Below are positions 11,501 to 18,586 of a stretch of 64,000 bases of DNA, piece by piece. Origin of the DNA: CBFIDE01 sp965661265 (GTDB lineage: Bacteria > Bacteroidota > Bacteroidia > Flavobacteriales > Schleiferiaceae); assembly GCA_965661265.1 (NCBI GenBank), contig CBFIDE010000007.1, forward strand, positions 1-64,000, written 5' to 3'. How positions within the stretch are numbered: position 1 is the first letter of the stretch; each line of letters starts with the position of its first letter. The translations under genes and the position numbers were made by a program. Under the pieces are notes generated by a model. That model saw only the letters and a list, made by a program, of their open reading frames with translations, did not search any database and had not been told where the DNA came from.

Positions 11501-12835
11501 ATATTCTACTTCATATTTAGCGCAAAATTTCAATAAAACCTCATTAACAACCTTCTCTTCGTCTAAACCATGGTTAAGCAGTTCAACATAAAAATCTTCT
11601 CCAAAACATTCCTTATACCATACAAAAGCCTCCTCGGCTTGCTTTTCTCCAATATTAAGGATCAGGTGAGGAATTTCGCCATATGTATTTCCGCTTAGCG
11701 CGATTAGATCATCTTTATACTCAAGGATTAATTCCTTGTCAATCCTAGGCACATAGTAAGATCCATCAATATGAGCAATGGATGATAACTTGGCTAGATT
11801 ATGATATCCATTTTTGTTTTTAGCTAAAAAAACTTGTTGAAAACCATTGTCTTTATTGCTTTTATCTGTGTGATTTCTACAAACAAAGAACTCACAACCT
11901 ACAATGGGTTTAATTCCTTTGGAAAGAGCAGCACTTACAAAATGAAAGGCGCCCATTAAATTGGCATGATCCGTAAGGGCTACAGCTTTCATGCCTTGAT
12001 CAACCGCCTTACTCACCAAGCTATTTATCTCGCAAGTGGCTTGCAATACAGAATACTGACTATGTACATGTAAATGAACAAATTCAGCTGTCTCATTTGT
12101 TATCTTTCCGGCATCAAAATCAATAGCTTGAGTTTCCTTTTCAAGTTTATCAGCCTGAGCCTTTAAACTTTCTATTTTCAGTCCAATCGGCTTGACCGTG
12201 CTTGGATTCTTTTCTACATATTTTTGACGTTGTTCTGGGCTAAACTTCAGACGTTTATCATCAAATACATTGAGCCTTATAAGCTCAAGAAAAGCAGTAG
12301 CCGTAGCCTCAACATCCGCTGCAGCATTATGCGCTTCAGCAAAACCTTTATTAAATAGCGTTTTATAAAGTTCTTCGAGCTTAGGGTATTTAAAACCTCC
12401 TCCTTTACCTCCAGGAATCTGACAATATGCAGTAGTTTCCTTGCTAGTATCAATAGACTCCATTGGACTTAGAATATCCTCTTGGCCTAAGCGCAAATAT
12501 TCACATCCTAAAATGTTTATATCAAATTCTATATTATGACCCACCAAAAAATCAGCCTTTTCAACTGCGGCGGTAAAATGGCGCATAGCTTCCTCTAAAG
12601 GAATACCTATATGGTTGGCAAGAGCGGTGCTAATGCCATGAATCTTTGAGGCATTATACGGAATATCAAATCCATCTGCCGTAATCACATAATTTTCTGC
12701 TTCTATTAAGCTCCCATCATCATCATGCAATTGCCAAGCTATTTGAACAGCTCTTGGCCAATTATCAAAGTCACTTAATGGAGCGTTATATCGCATGGGA
12801 AGACCTGTGGTCTCCGTATCAAAAATTAGAAACAT
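8540..12835 (-). CDS. dnaE: DNA polymerase III alpha subunit with N-terminal DnaQ-like 3'-5' exonuclease domain
   Basis: A 1431-residue replicative polymerase. Residues 1-190 form a DEDDh exonuclease: ExoI D6/E8 in FDTETTG, ExoII HNIEFD (100-105), ExoIII H169 and D174. A linker leads to the PHP domain from about 251 (HLHVHS, LTDHANL, GCEFF). The C-family polymerase core follows, with the metal-binding PDIDIDFDD and GPGRGSAAGS motifs, then a helix-hairpin-helix region and an OB fold near the C-terminus. The exonuclease should supply proofreading in cis, a role usually filled by a separate epsilon subunit. The PHP motif that reads NDVHY in many bacteria is NNVYY here, hinting that this site has weakened. 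The gene stands alone, divergent from the patatin gene. Confidence 0.93.
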   Translation of the reverse strand: MFLIFDTETTGLPMRYNAPLSDFDNWPRAVQIAWQLHDDDGSLIEAENYVITADGFDIPYNASKIHGISTALANHIGIPLEEAMRHFTAAVEKADFLVGHNIEFDINILGCEYLRLGQEDILSPMESIDTSKETTAYCQIPGGKGGGFKYPKLEELYKTLFNKGFAEAHNAAADVEATATAFLELIRLNVFDDKRLKFSPEQRQKYVEKNPSTVKPIGLKIESLKAQADKLEKETQAIDFDAGKITNETAEFVHLHVHSQYSVLQATCEINSLVSKAVDQGMKAVALTDHANLMGAFHFVSAALSKGIKPIVGCEFFVCRNHTDKSNKDNGFQQVFLAKNKNGYHNLAKLSSIAHIDGSYYVPRIDKELILEYKDDLIALSGNTYGEIPHLILNIGEKQAEEAFVWYKECFGEDFYVELLNHGLDEEKVVNEVLLKFCAKYEVEYIASNNVYYLDKSDANAHDILLCVKESEFQATPKGKGRGFRYGFPNDEFYFKTAEEMQELFPNKPKALSNTLRIADKIEEYQLARDVLLPKFDIPKEFLHVEDEKDGGKRGENAYLRHLTYVGAKKRYGEITDEITERLDFELATIERTGYPGYFLIVQDFTSQARLMGVSVGPGRGSAAGSAVAYCIGITNVDPIAYDLLFERFLNPDRVSLPDIDIDFDDEGRSRIIDWVVNKYGKNQVAQIITYGSMGAKSAIRDTGRVLQLQLSDTDRIAKLVPDTKLAKLFSWDAKTMSQKLNGDLLGMGKQLIELSKQNTKEAEVLNQARILEGSIRNTGTHACGVIITPDDITKFVPVSSAKDSDLLVTQFDNSVVESAGMLKMDFLGLKTLSIIKDAIAIVKARHGVHIDPDEIPLDDHKTFELYQRGDTNGTFQFESPGMQKHLKSLKPDKFGDLIAMNALYRPGPLEYIPNFIKRKNGQEEIAYDLPDMEEYLAETYGITVYQEQVMLLSQKLAGFTKGEADVLRKAMGKKLIDVLAKMKPKFVEGGKERGHDPEKLEKIWKDWEKFAAYAFNKSHSTCYSVIAFHTAYLKANYPAEYMASVLTHNMDDLKKLTYYMEDCKRLGIPVKGPDINESFQKFSVNANGEIRFGLSGMKGVGASSVQTIVEERKESGAFKNIFDLLKRVDLRSVNKKTLENLALGGAFDGFKNEHRAVYFSSNTDDKSFLERAIKYANNLRIQEESSQVSLFGGSQEISLPEPEIPVVPEWPRMLLLGKEKEVNGIYLSSHPLDDFKYEINHLCTKKLVNLENLENIRDFIVGGIITTVKHATTKNGKPYGAFNIEDYSGNFEFALFGDDYLKFKSYLEPNMMILIKGYVNRYTPRYDGATERIDPKIKEIILIQDAMEQMGAGVSIKMYLDKIETESIDTLNKLVDKYSGSKRVKFSIFDPENSRVSIEMSRRAKGVNLSTEFLDDLSDLNFAKFELRLN

Positions 12836-12978
12836 TGTATTTCAGCTACTTATAAAAGATGATCGTAAAGTCTAAAATTAAGAATTCTAGAGGCGCAAAA
12901 ATTGGTTGTTAATAAGCTTTTATAAATGTTTTTAATTCGTTCATTCACAGTACAAAACAGAAAAACTAATTTTATCAG

Positions 12979-13830
12979 ATGAATAAGAAAGTACAATTAG
13001 TTCTTGGATCAGGTGGTGCAAGAGGAATGGCTCATATTGGCGTTATTAGAGAGTTAGAAAATCAAGGTTTTGAGATTGAGGCTGTTTATGGCTGTTCAAT
13101 GGGGTCTGTAGTCGGAGGACTCTACGCAGCTAAGAAGCTGGATGACTATTCTGCATGGCTACAGACCTTATCTAAAACTGATGTAGTAAAGCTTTTGGAT
13201 TTCACTCTAAGCAAAAGAGGTTTTATTAAAGGCACCAAACTATTTCAGGCCATTACAGATAAGCTTGGGCATGCACAAATTGAGGACTTTGACATCCCTT
13301 TTACAGCTGTGGCTACGGATATGACAAATATGAAAGAAGAGCACTATTCTTCTGGCGATCTTTATGAAGCTTTAAGGGCTTCTATTTCAATTCCGGGCTT
13401 TTTTACTCCTGCCCAACGCGATGGAAAACTATTGGTTGATGGAGGTCTATTAAACCCTCTCCCGATCAATCTAGCTCAAAAAAAAGAAGACAATATTGTA
13501 ATTGCTGTAAATCTAAACGCATCTTCAGAAGGCCTTTCACCTGTTAAACCAAAAGGAAAATCAAACAGTTGGATTGATAGGATTCTAGATTATGGTCTGA
13601 GCAGTAAGCAAACTAAGGTTCAGGATATGAATATTACTGACTTACTAAGTAAATCTTACGACTTTACCCAAGATAGACTTTCTGAAAGTCTTATAGCGCT
13701 CTATAAGCCTGATGTTTTGGTAAATATACCAAGGGTTAGTTGCGATACTTTTGAGTTCTATTTGGCTAAGGAGATGATTAGTTTCGGAGAAAATCAATTA
13801 AAGAAAGCTTTAAAATCTCAGCTTAATTAA
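12979..13830 (+). CDS. Patatin-like phospholipase (RssA-like)
   Basis: A 283-residue protein of the patatin family. It has the oxyanion glycine loop GSGGARG (10-16), the nucleophile elbow GCSMG with Ser40, and the DGG motif near residue 154 that supplies the catalytic aspartate. It should be a Ser-Asp dyad acyl hydrolase acting on membrane lipids. No signal peptide is seen, so it is probably cytoplasmic. It resembles the short bacterial RssA/YchK type in length. It is divergent from dnaE and lies just before the rpsP cluster, with no sign of a shared promoter. Confidence 0.88.
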   Translation: MNKKVQLVLGSGGARGMAHIGVIRELENQGFEIEAVYGCSMGSVVGGLYAAKKLDDYSAWLQTLSKTDVVKLLDFTLSKRGFIKGTKLFQAITDKLGHAQIEDFDIPFTAVATDMTNMKEEHYSSGDLYEALRASISIPGFFTPAQRDGKLLVDGGLLNPLPINLAQKKEDNIVIAVNLNASSEGLSPVKPKGKSNSWIDRILDYGLSSKQTKVQDMNITDLLSKSYDFTQDRLSESLIALYKPDVLVNIPRVSCDTFEFYLAKEMISFGENQLKKALKSQLN

Positions 13831-13927
13831 TTTCGCAGCAAAGCATTTCTGTCATAATCAATGGCTTAATGAATAAATAGTTAGGTTTTTTTCAAACTTT
13901 TAGCATACTTTCTAGTAAAATTAATTC

Positions 13928-13935
13928 TATATTTG
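13928..13935 (+). promoter_or_regulatory. -7 element of the rpsP-rimM-trmN6 promoter
   Basis: TATATTTG matches TAnnTTTG exactly and lies 58 bases before the rpsP start. The predicted transcript start is near 13941, giving a leader of about 50 bases that contains only a weak GGGT/ACCC hairpin. No clear -33 TTTG is seen. Confidence 0.55.
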
Positions 13936-13993
13936 CCGCCCTTAAAATATTCATTAATTAACTGGGTTTAGGACCCTTTTAAAACTATTAATT

Positions 13994-14569
13994 ATGGCAG
14001 TAAAAATTAGATTACAACGTCACGGTAGAAAAAGAAGAGCATTCTTTCATATCGTAGTAGCAGATGCCCGTTCAAAAAGAGATGGTAGAAACATCGAAAG
14101 AATTGGAAGCTACGATCCAAACACCAACCCAGCAACAATTGATTTAAACTTTGATGCAGCTGTAAAATGGGTTATGGATGGCGCTCAGCCAACAGACACA
14201 ACTCGTGCTATCCTTTCTTATAAAGGAGTAATGATGAAGAAGCACTTATTAGATGGTGTACGTAAAGGTGCATTTGATGAGGCTGAAGCAGAAAAAAGAT
14301 TTGAAGCATGGTTGACTGAGAAGTCAGCTAAAATTGAAGGTAAAGTAGAAAACTTAAATAAGGCTCAAGCTGACGCTAAAGCTAAAGCTCTTGAAGCCGA
14401 AGCTGCAGTTAATGCTGCTCGTGCTGCTGCACGTGCTGAAGCTGAAGCTCCGGTTGTTGAAGAAGAGGTTGTTGCTGAAGAAGCTCCAGCTGCTGAAGAG
14501 GCTGCAGAAGAAGCACCAGCAACTGAAACTCCTGCTGCTGAGGCAACAGAAGAGACTAAAGGCGAGTAA
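13994..14569 (+). CDS. rpsP: 30S ribosomal protein S16 with Ala/Glu-rich C-terminal extension
   Basis: The first 80 or so residues are a standard S16 (MAVKIRLQRHGRKRR..., then ARSKRDGRNIERIGSYDP), needed for 30S assembly. The protein is 191 residues long, about twice the usual bacterial length. From about residue 115 the tail is made almost only of Ala, Glu, Lys and Val and should be helical or disordered and acidic. Long S16 tails are known in Bacteroidota; their role is not established. It is the first gene of a tight cluster with rimM and trmN6. Confidence 0.95.
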   Translation: MAVKIRLQRHGRKRRAFFHIVVADARSKRDGRNIERIGSYDPNTNPATIDLNFDAAVKWVMDGAQPTDTTRAILSYKGVMMKKHLLDGVRKGAFDEAEAEKRFEAWLTEKSAKIEGKVENLNKAQADAKAKALEAEAAVNAARAAARAEAEAPVVEEEVVAEEAPAAEEAAEEAPATETPAAEATEETKGE

Positions 14570-14573
14570 ATCC

Positions 14574-15101
14574 TTGTTAGCTGAAGATTGTTATCAATTA
14601 GGACACATTAGCCGGTTACACGGTTATAAGGGTGAATTAATAGCGGTTTTTGATACGGATAGAGCTGAAGATTACTATGAATTGGAATCAATTTTCCTTG
14701 ATTTAAAAGGAGAATTGGTTCCTTTTTTTATTGAAGAAATGGCTAGAAACCCAAAAGGCCATTTTATAATTAGATTAGAGGATGTAGACCCAGAAGAGGC
14801 CGTAAGTCTAGTGGGAAGAAAAATCTACTTACCTCAAGAAATCCTTCCTGAACTAGAAGGTAAACAATTCTATTATCACGAAATTATTGGCTTTACGGCT
14901 TTAGATGAGAACTTAGGGCCAATAGGAATTATTGAGCATGTGATTGATCAAACAGCTCAGCCTATTTTCCTTATTGAAAAAGACGGTAAAGAAATTCTTA
15001 TTCCTGCAGTGGATGAAATTATCCAAGAAATTGATAGAATAAATAAGGTGATAAAACTACAATGCCCTGATGGCCTTGTGGAACTATACTTAGATGCCTA
15101 A
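14574..15101 (+). CDS. rimM: Ribosome maturation factor RimM
   Basis: A 175-residue protein with the RimM N-terminal beta-barrel (YQLGHISRLHGYKGEL) and the PRC-barrel C-terminal part (KQFYYHEIIGF..., EILIPAVDEII). RimM helps 30S subunits mature and binds S19; pairing with rpsP is typical. The open frame extends back to 14391, but that stretch is a Leu/Lys-rich shadow of the S16 tail. The most likely start is TTG at 14574, five bases after the rpsP stop, giving the normal length and an N-terminus starting MLAEDCYQLG. The 3' end overlaps trmN6 by eight bases, so translation of all three genes is probably coupled. Confidence 0.9.
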   Translation: MLAEDCYQLGHISRLHGYKGELIAVFDTDRAEDYYELESIFLDLKGELVPFFIEEMARNPKGHFIIRLEDVDPEEAVSLVGRKIYLPQEILPELEGKQFYYHEIIGFTALDENLGPIGIIEHVIDQTAQPIFLIEKDGKEILIPAVDEIIQEIDRINKVIKLQCPDGLVELYLDA

Positions 15102-15786
15102 TTCATATTTTCAATTCAAGCAATTTAGAATAGATCAGGAATCTGCTGCCCATAAAGTAGGCACTGATGGGGTTCTAATAGGTGCTTGGGCAAGTCATAC
15201 TTCTCCTTTAAACATTCTAGACATAGGCACAGGAACTGGCTTAATCGCTCTGATGATGGCTCAGAGATATCAAGGCTCTAAGGTCAGTGCAATTGACATC
15301 AATAAAAAATCCATTGAACAAGCTAAAACTAATGTGGCGGCCTCTAAATTCAGTAATCAAATAAGGTGTTACCATCAGGATCTATTAGAAATAAATGAAG
15401 AGCCTAAATATGATCTCATTGTTTCTAATCCTCCATTTTTTAAGGCTGGCATAGAAGGAAATACCGCTAGAGAGGTTGCGAGACATCAAAAGGATAATTT
15501 TATCATTCAGCTATTTAAAAAATCATGGAAAATGCTAAAGGCTAATGGTTCCTTAGCACTAATTCTACCTGTGGAACAGGCCAATGAACTGATGGACTAT
15601 CATCCTTTTTTATTTCGTAAAACTATTGTCAAGAATAAAAAATCGGCGGAAGCCAAAAGAGTTCTTTTACAATGGAAAAAAACTGAAGAAAGATTGATAC
15701 TTCAGAATTCTGAGTTCTTGATTAGGAATGAAGATAATAGCTATCATGAGGACTATAAAAACTTATTTCAGGAGTTCTACTTATAG
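15094..15786 (+). CDS. trmN6: tRNA1(Val) (adenine(37)-N6)-methyltransferase
   Basis: A 230-residue SAM-dependent methyltransferase. Motif I is ILDIGTGTGL (about 40-49), and the NPPF motif of N6-adenine methyltransferases occurs in SNPPFF at about 112. Length and motif order fit TrmN6/YfiC, which methylates A37 of tRNA-Val. It is the last gene of the rpsP cluster. Its TAG stop is directly followed by the stop codon of the convergent saccharopine dehydrogenase-like gene, with no base between. Confidence 0.85.
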   Translation: MPNSYFQFKQFRIDQESAAHKVGTDGVLIGAWASHTSPLNILDIGTGTGLIALMMAQRYQGSKVSAIDINKKSIEQAKTNVAASKFSNQIRCYHQDLLEINEEPKYDLIVSNPPFFKAGIEGNTAREVARHQKDNFIIQLFKKSWKMLKANGSLALILPVEQANELMDYHPFLFRKTIVKNKKSAEAKRVLLQWKKTEERLILQNSEFLIRNEDNSYHEDYKNLFQEFYL

Positions 15787-17142
15787 CTAGCCATTATTAT
15801 AACCCTTGTATTCTATCTCTTTTTCGATGAACGAAATTCCATAGGTTTCTAACTCATCAAGCATGGGCTCATATATTTCTTTAGAAATTGGAATTTGTAC
15901 TCCTGGACTAGTGATTTTACCATTTAGAATATTTCTAGCAGCAATGGCAACTGGTAAACCAACTGTCTTGGCCATAGCCGTCGCTTTTTGATCTTCTCCT
16001 AAACAAACCATGCTAGATTCTAGCATTTTTTTCTCACCTTTCATCTCATATCCAAACTTATGATACATGACGATCATATCCTTATCATCCTTTTCTAAGG
16101 CCCACTTATCTTCTAAAATACTTTGCAGAACTTGCGCAGGACTTCCCTTTGAAATAGAAATAGGCTTATCCTCAAAAATACCTAACCATTCAAGCTTATA
16201 GAATAGCTCAGAATCCTGAGGAATGTTTAAATAATACTTGAGTTTTAACTCAACAGAATCATGTTGATTATAGGCCAAAAAAGTATTGGTAAACTGTCTG
16301 GCCGTCATATTTTCAAGACCTTCCAATTGATAAGAATCATCCGTCATTCCTAATTTCACAAAAACATCCCAGGCACGGCAAAAACCCGGTCTTCTTAGCG
16401 TGCCCCTGTAAATAGTTGGAATATCCTCTAAGCCATAAACATCACGATAACTTAAAGAATCTCTGTTGGCATAGGCTTCAAAACGACCAAATTTATTAAT
16501 CTCAATAAGCTCTGTTCTCCTAAAAAGCTGGTGATAAGGAATGTATTTATACTGCCCTTCTTGTATAAATTTTACGCTGCCTCCAGAACCTGCTAACACT
16601 ACATTTCTAGGGTTCCAGCTAAATTTATAATTCCAAGGATTTGTATCTGATTCAGGCGCCATTAACCCACCGGTAAAAGATTCAAACAACAACATCTTTC
16701 CACCTTCATTTGTAATTTTATCTAGTACTCTTTTTGCGCTTAGATGATCAATTCCAGGGTCCACACCTATTTCATTGATTAAAACGACTCCAGCTTCAAT
16801 AGCAGTATCATTAAGCTCCCTCATTTCCTTCGAAATATAGGATGCCGTAACCATATGTTTACCCAGAGCAATACAGTCCTTAGCCACGCCTATGTGCATA
16901 TGTGCTGGTAGCATACTTATCACAAGATCGCTATCCCTTATCGCCTTAGAGCGATCATCAGCATTATTTACATCAAAGCTTATGGCCTTAAATCTAGGGT
17001 GGTTACTTGCCTTTTCCATTGCAAGATCAATGGACTGATCGGCTATTACAACCTGCCAATTTTCTACTTCAGCATTCAACTTCAAATATTTAACCAGGCT
17101 ATGGGTTGATCTTCCCGCACCAATAAGGAGTATGTTCTTCAT
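15787..17142 (-). CDS. Saccharopine dehydrogenase-like oxidoreductase
   Basis: A 451-residue protein opening with a Rossmann fold (NILLIGAGRSTHSLV, glycine motif at 8-13) and continuing with the saccharopine reductase/LYS9-type catalytic and C-terminal domains (for example EIGVDPGIDHLSA and FTGGLMAPESDTNPWNYKFSW). The family makes or splits saccharopine from aminoadipate semialdehyde or lysine and glutamate with NAD(P). No other lysine-pathway gene is nearby, so the true substrate is uncertain; some relatives act in polyamine synthesis. A strong promoter precedes it. Confidence 0.8.
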   Translation of the reverse strand: MKNILLIGAGRSTHSLVKYLKLNAEVENWQVVIADQSIDLAMEKASNHPRFKAISFDVNNADDRSKAIRDSDLVISMLPAHMHIGVAKDCIALGKHMVTASYISKEMRELNDTAIEAGVVLINEIGVDPGIDHLSAKRVLDKITNEGGKMLLFESFTGGLMAPESDTNPWNYKFSWNPRNVVLAGSGGSVKFIQEGQYKYIPYHQLFRRTELIEINKFGRFEAYANRDSLSYRDVYGLEDIPTIYRGTLRRPGFCRAWDVFVKLGMTDDSYQLEGLENMTARQFTNTFLAYNQHDSVELKLKYYLNIPQDSELFYKLEWLGIFEDKPISISKGSPAQVLQSILEDKWALEKDDKDMIVMYHKFGYEMKGEKKMLESSMVCLGEDQKATAMAKTVGLPVAIAARNILNGKITSPGVQIPISKEIYEPMLDELETYGISFIEKEIEYKGYNNG

Positions 17143-17159
17143 AAATTCTTAATTCACAA

Positions 17160-17189
17160 CAAAAATAGAATTATCCTTCTCCTAACAAA
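17160..17189 (-). promoter_or_regulatory. Promoter of the saccharopine dehydrogenase-like gene
   Basis: On the minus strand TTTG (17189-17186) is followed after 18 bases by TATTTTTG (17167-17160), both exact matches to the Bacteroidota -33/-7 consensus. The start codon is at 17142, so the leader is very short. Confidence 0.75.
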
Positions 17190-17199
17190 GCGCAGAACA

Positions 17200-17207
17200 T
17201 ATATTTG
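17200..17207 (+). promoter_or_regulatory. -7 element for the OmpA-like secreted protein gene
   Basis: TATATTTG is an exact TAnnTTTG match whose last bases include the TTG where the longest open frame would begin (17205). A transcript would start near 17213. The TTG therefore cannot be the real start, and the ATG at 17223 is chosen. Confidence 0.65.
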
Positions 17208-17222
17208 CCAAATAATTGGTAT

Positions 17223-18092
17223 ATGAAAACACTGAGTCTTTCAATCCTACTTCTTCTTTCATCTTTGCTTTTTGGGCAAAATGAGCTGCAGCTTATAAGC
17301 GGGACTGGTGAAAAGTATAACATAGGCGTCAATGGATTTTTACAGGCTGAGTCAGTTAGCAAGGCACATCTAAAGGGACTTACAGGAGATTCCATACAAC
17401 TGCAAATTTTAGAAGATTCTACAAACACTCTTCTTTTGGACAGAAAAATCATATTCAATGAAGCGCGCATTCATGATTATAAAATTCAGGTCAATTTTCA
17501 AGGAAGATTACAAATCAGATATCGTGGTGCTTTAGCATCTAGCCCTCACAAGGCTTATTTTTACAATACACATACTCCTTTACCCCTTCCGCTTTCGCGC
17601 GATTCGATTCCGGAAATAATAGCGGATACTGCTCTAATAGCAATCTTAGATACTACTCAAAAAACTGAAGACACACTTTTAGATATTACAGCCGGAGGTT
17701 TTCCAATTGTTGCCTTTTTAAATGATACTCTAGTTAAACTAGATTCAACTACTCGCCAAGTAGACAGCTTGACTATTCCCATAATCACGACTCAAGACAC
17801 TCTTGCAATAATTGATTCTGCTATTGCAGCCTATCCCAAATTCTATGGTGAAATTAAAAATATAGAGTTTGAATTTGAGCGCCTCAATTATGCTATGAAA
17901 TATCTGGATGCTCATGAAATAAGCACACAAGAACTAGGACAAGTTCTAGAGTTACTGAAGTATGATAATTCAAAACTTCAACTGATTATTCATTCAAAAG
18001 ATAAAGTCAGTGATAAAAACAATATGTTAAGCTTAGAAAAACATCTGGAGTATAATTTAAGTAAAGACCGACTAAAAACACTTATTAAGTGA
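17223..18092 (+). CDS. Secreted protein with degenerate OmpA-like C-terminus
   Basis: About 289 residues with a clear signal peptide (MKTLSLSILLLLSSLLFGQ). The N-terminal half is beta-rich, with no named domain recognised, followed by an Asp/Thr-rich stretch. The last 80 residues follow the OmpA pattern weakly: IEFEFERL..., LGQVLELLKYDNSKLQLIIHS, then a helix ending LEYNLSKDRL. The canonical peptidoglycan-binding GHTD...N..LS.xRA residues are mostly missing. It may be a periplasmic or outer-membrane-associated protein that has lost or changed wall binding. It is followed with a one-base overlap by a DUF423 gene, so the two are probably cotranscribed. Confidence 0.7.
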   Translation: MKTLSLSILLLLSSLLFGQNELQLISGTGEKYNIGVNGFLQAESVSKAHLKGLTGDSIQLQILEDSTNTLLLDRKIIFNEARIHDYKIQVNFQGRLQIRYRGALASSPHKAYFYNTHTPLPLPLSRDSIPEIIADTALIAILDTTQKTEDTLLDITAGGFPIVAFLNDTLVKLDSTTRQVDSLTIPIITTQDTLAIIDSAIAAYPKFYGEIKNIEFEFERLNYAMKYLDAHEISTQELGQVLELLKYDNSKLQLIIHSKDKVSDKNNMLSLEKHLEYNLSKDRLKTLIK

Positions 18093-18478
18093 TGGATAAT
18101 AGTACTGTAATATGGGGAGCTATTTTTGCTTGTATCGCAATAATTTTAGGAGCATTTGGAGCCCATGCCCTCAAGGCAATTTTAAGTGATGTTCAACTAA
18201 TCTCCTTTAATACAGGAGTGCGCTATCAGTTTTGGATGGCCTTAGCCTTACTAATTCTTGGCTTTAATTCTAATAAGTTTAATTCAATTAAAACGATTAA
18301 GATTTTCTGGATTATAGGTATTATTTGTTTCAGTTTTAGCATTTACTTACTGAACCTATTGCCAGTCATTGGAATTAATACTTCTTTCATTGGTCCGATT
18401 ACACCCCTCGGTGGTGCCTTACTCATAATTGGATGGATAGCATTTATCGTTCAAGTGACTAAAAAGTCAAAAGATTAA
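18092..18478 (+). CDS. DUF423 family membrane protein
   Basis: A 128-residue integral membrane protein with four predicted hydrophobic helices. The family hallmark GAFGAHAL follows the first helix and RYQFWMALALL lies in the second. It belongs to the DUF423/YgdD group of small inner-membrane proteins of unknown function. A GTG three bases earlier (18089) could also serve as start; the ATG overlapping the previous stop is preferred. It shares a transcript with the upstream OmpA-like gene. Confidence 0.85.
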   Translation: MDNSTVIWGAIFACIAIILGAFGAHALKAILSDVQLISFNTGVRYQFWMALALLILGFNSNKFNSIKTIKIFWIIGIICFSFSIYLLNLLPVIGINTSFIGPITPLGGALLIIGWIAFIVQVTKKSKD

Positions 18479-18540
18479 AGGATTGTAGATAAGTAGTGTG
18501 CAATTATTTAAGAATAATTACCGTATGATGCATTTAAAAT

Positions 18541-18548
18541 TAACTTTG
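18541..18548 (+). promoter_or_regulatory. -7 element of the pckA promoter
   Basis: TAACTTTG matches TAnnTTTG exactly and lies 38 bases before the pckA ATG. The -33 position reads TTAC and is weak. Confidence 0.55.
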
Positions 18549-18586
18549 CATCTTTAATATAAGTGAAAAACAAACCCTCAAAAATT

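Noticed and set aside
14391..14573. N-terminal extension of rimM rich in Leu and Lys
   Set aside because: It is the Ala/Glu-coding S16 tail read in another frame; it has no similarity to RimM.
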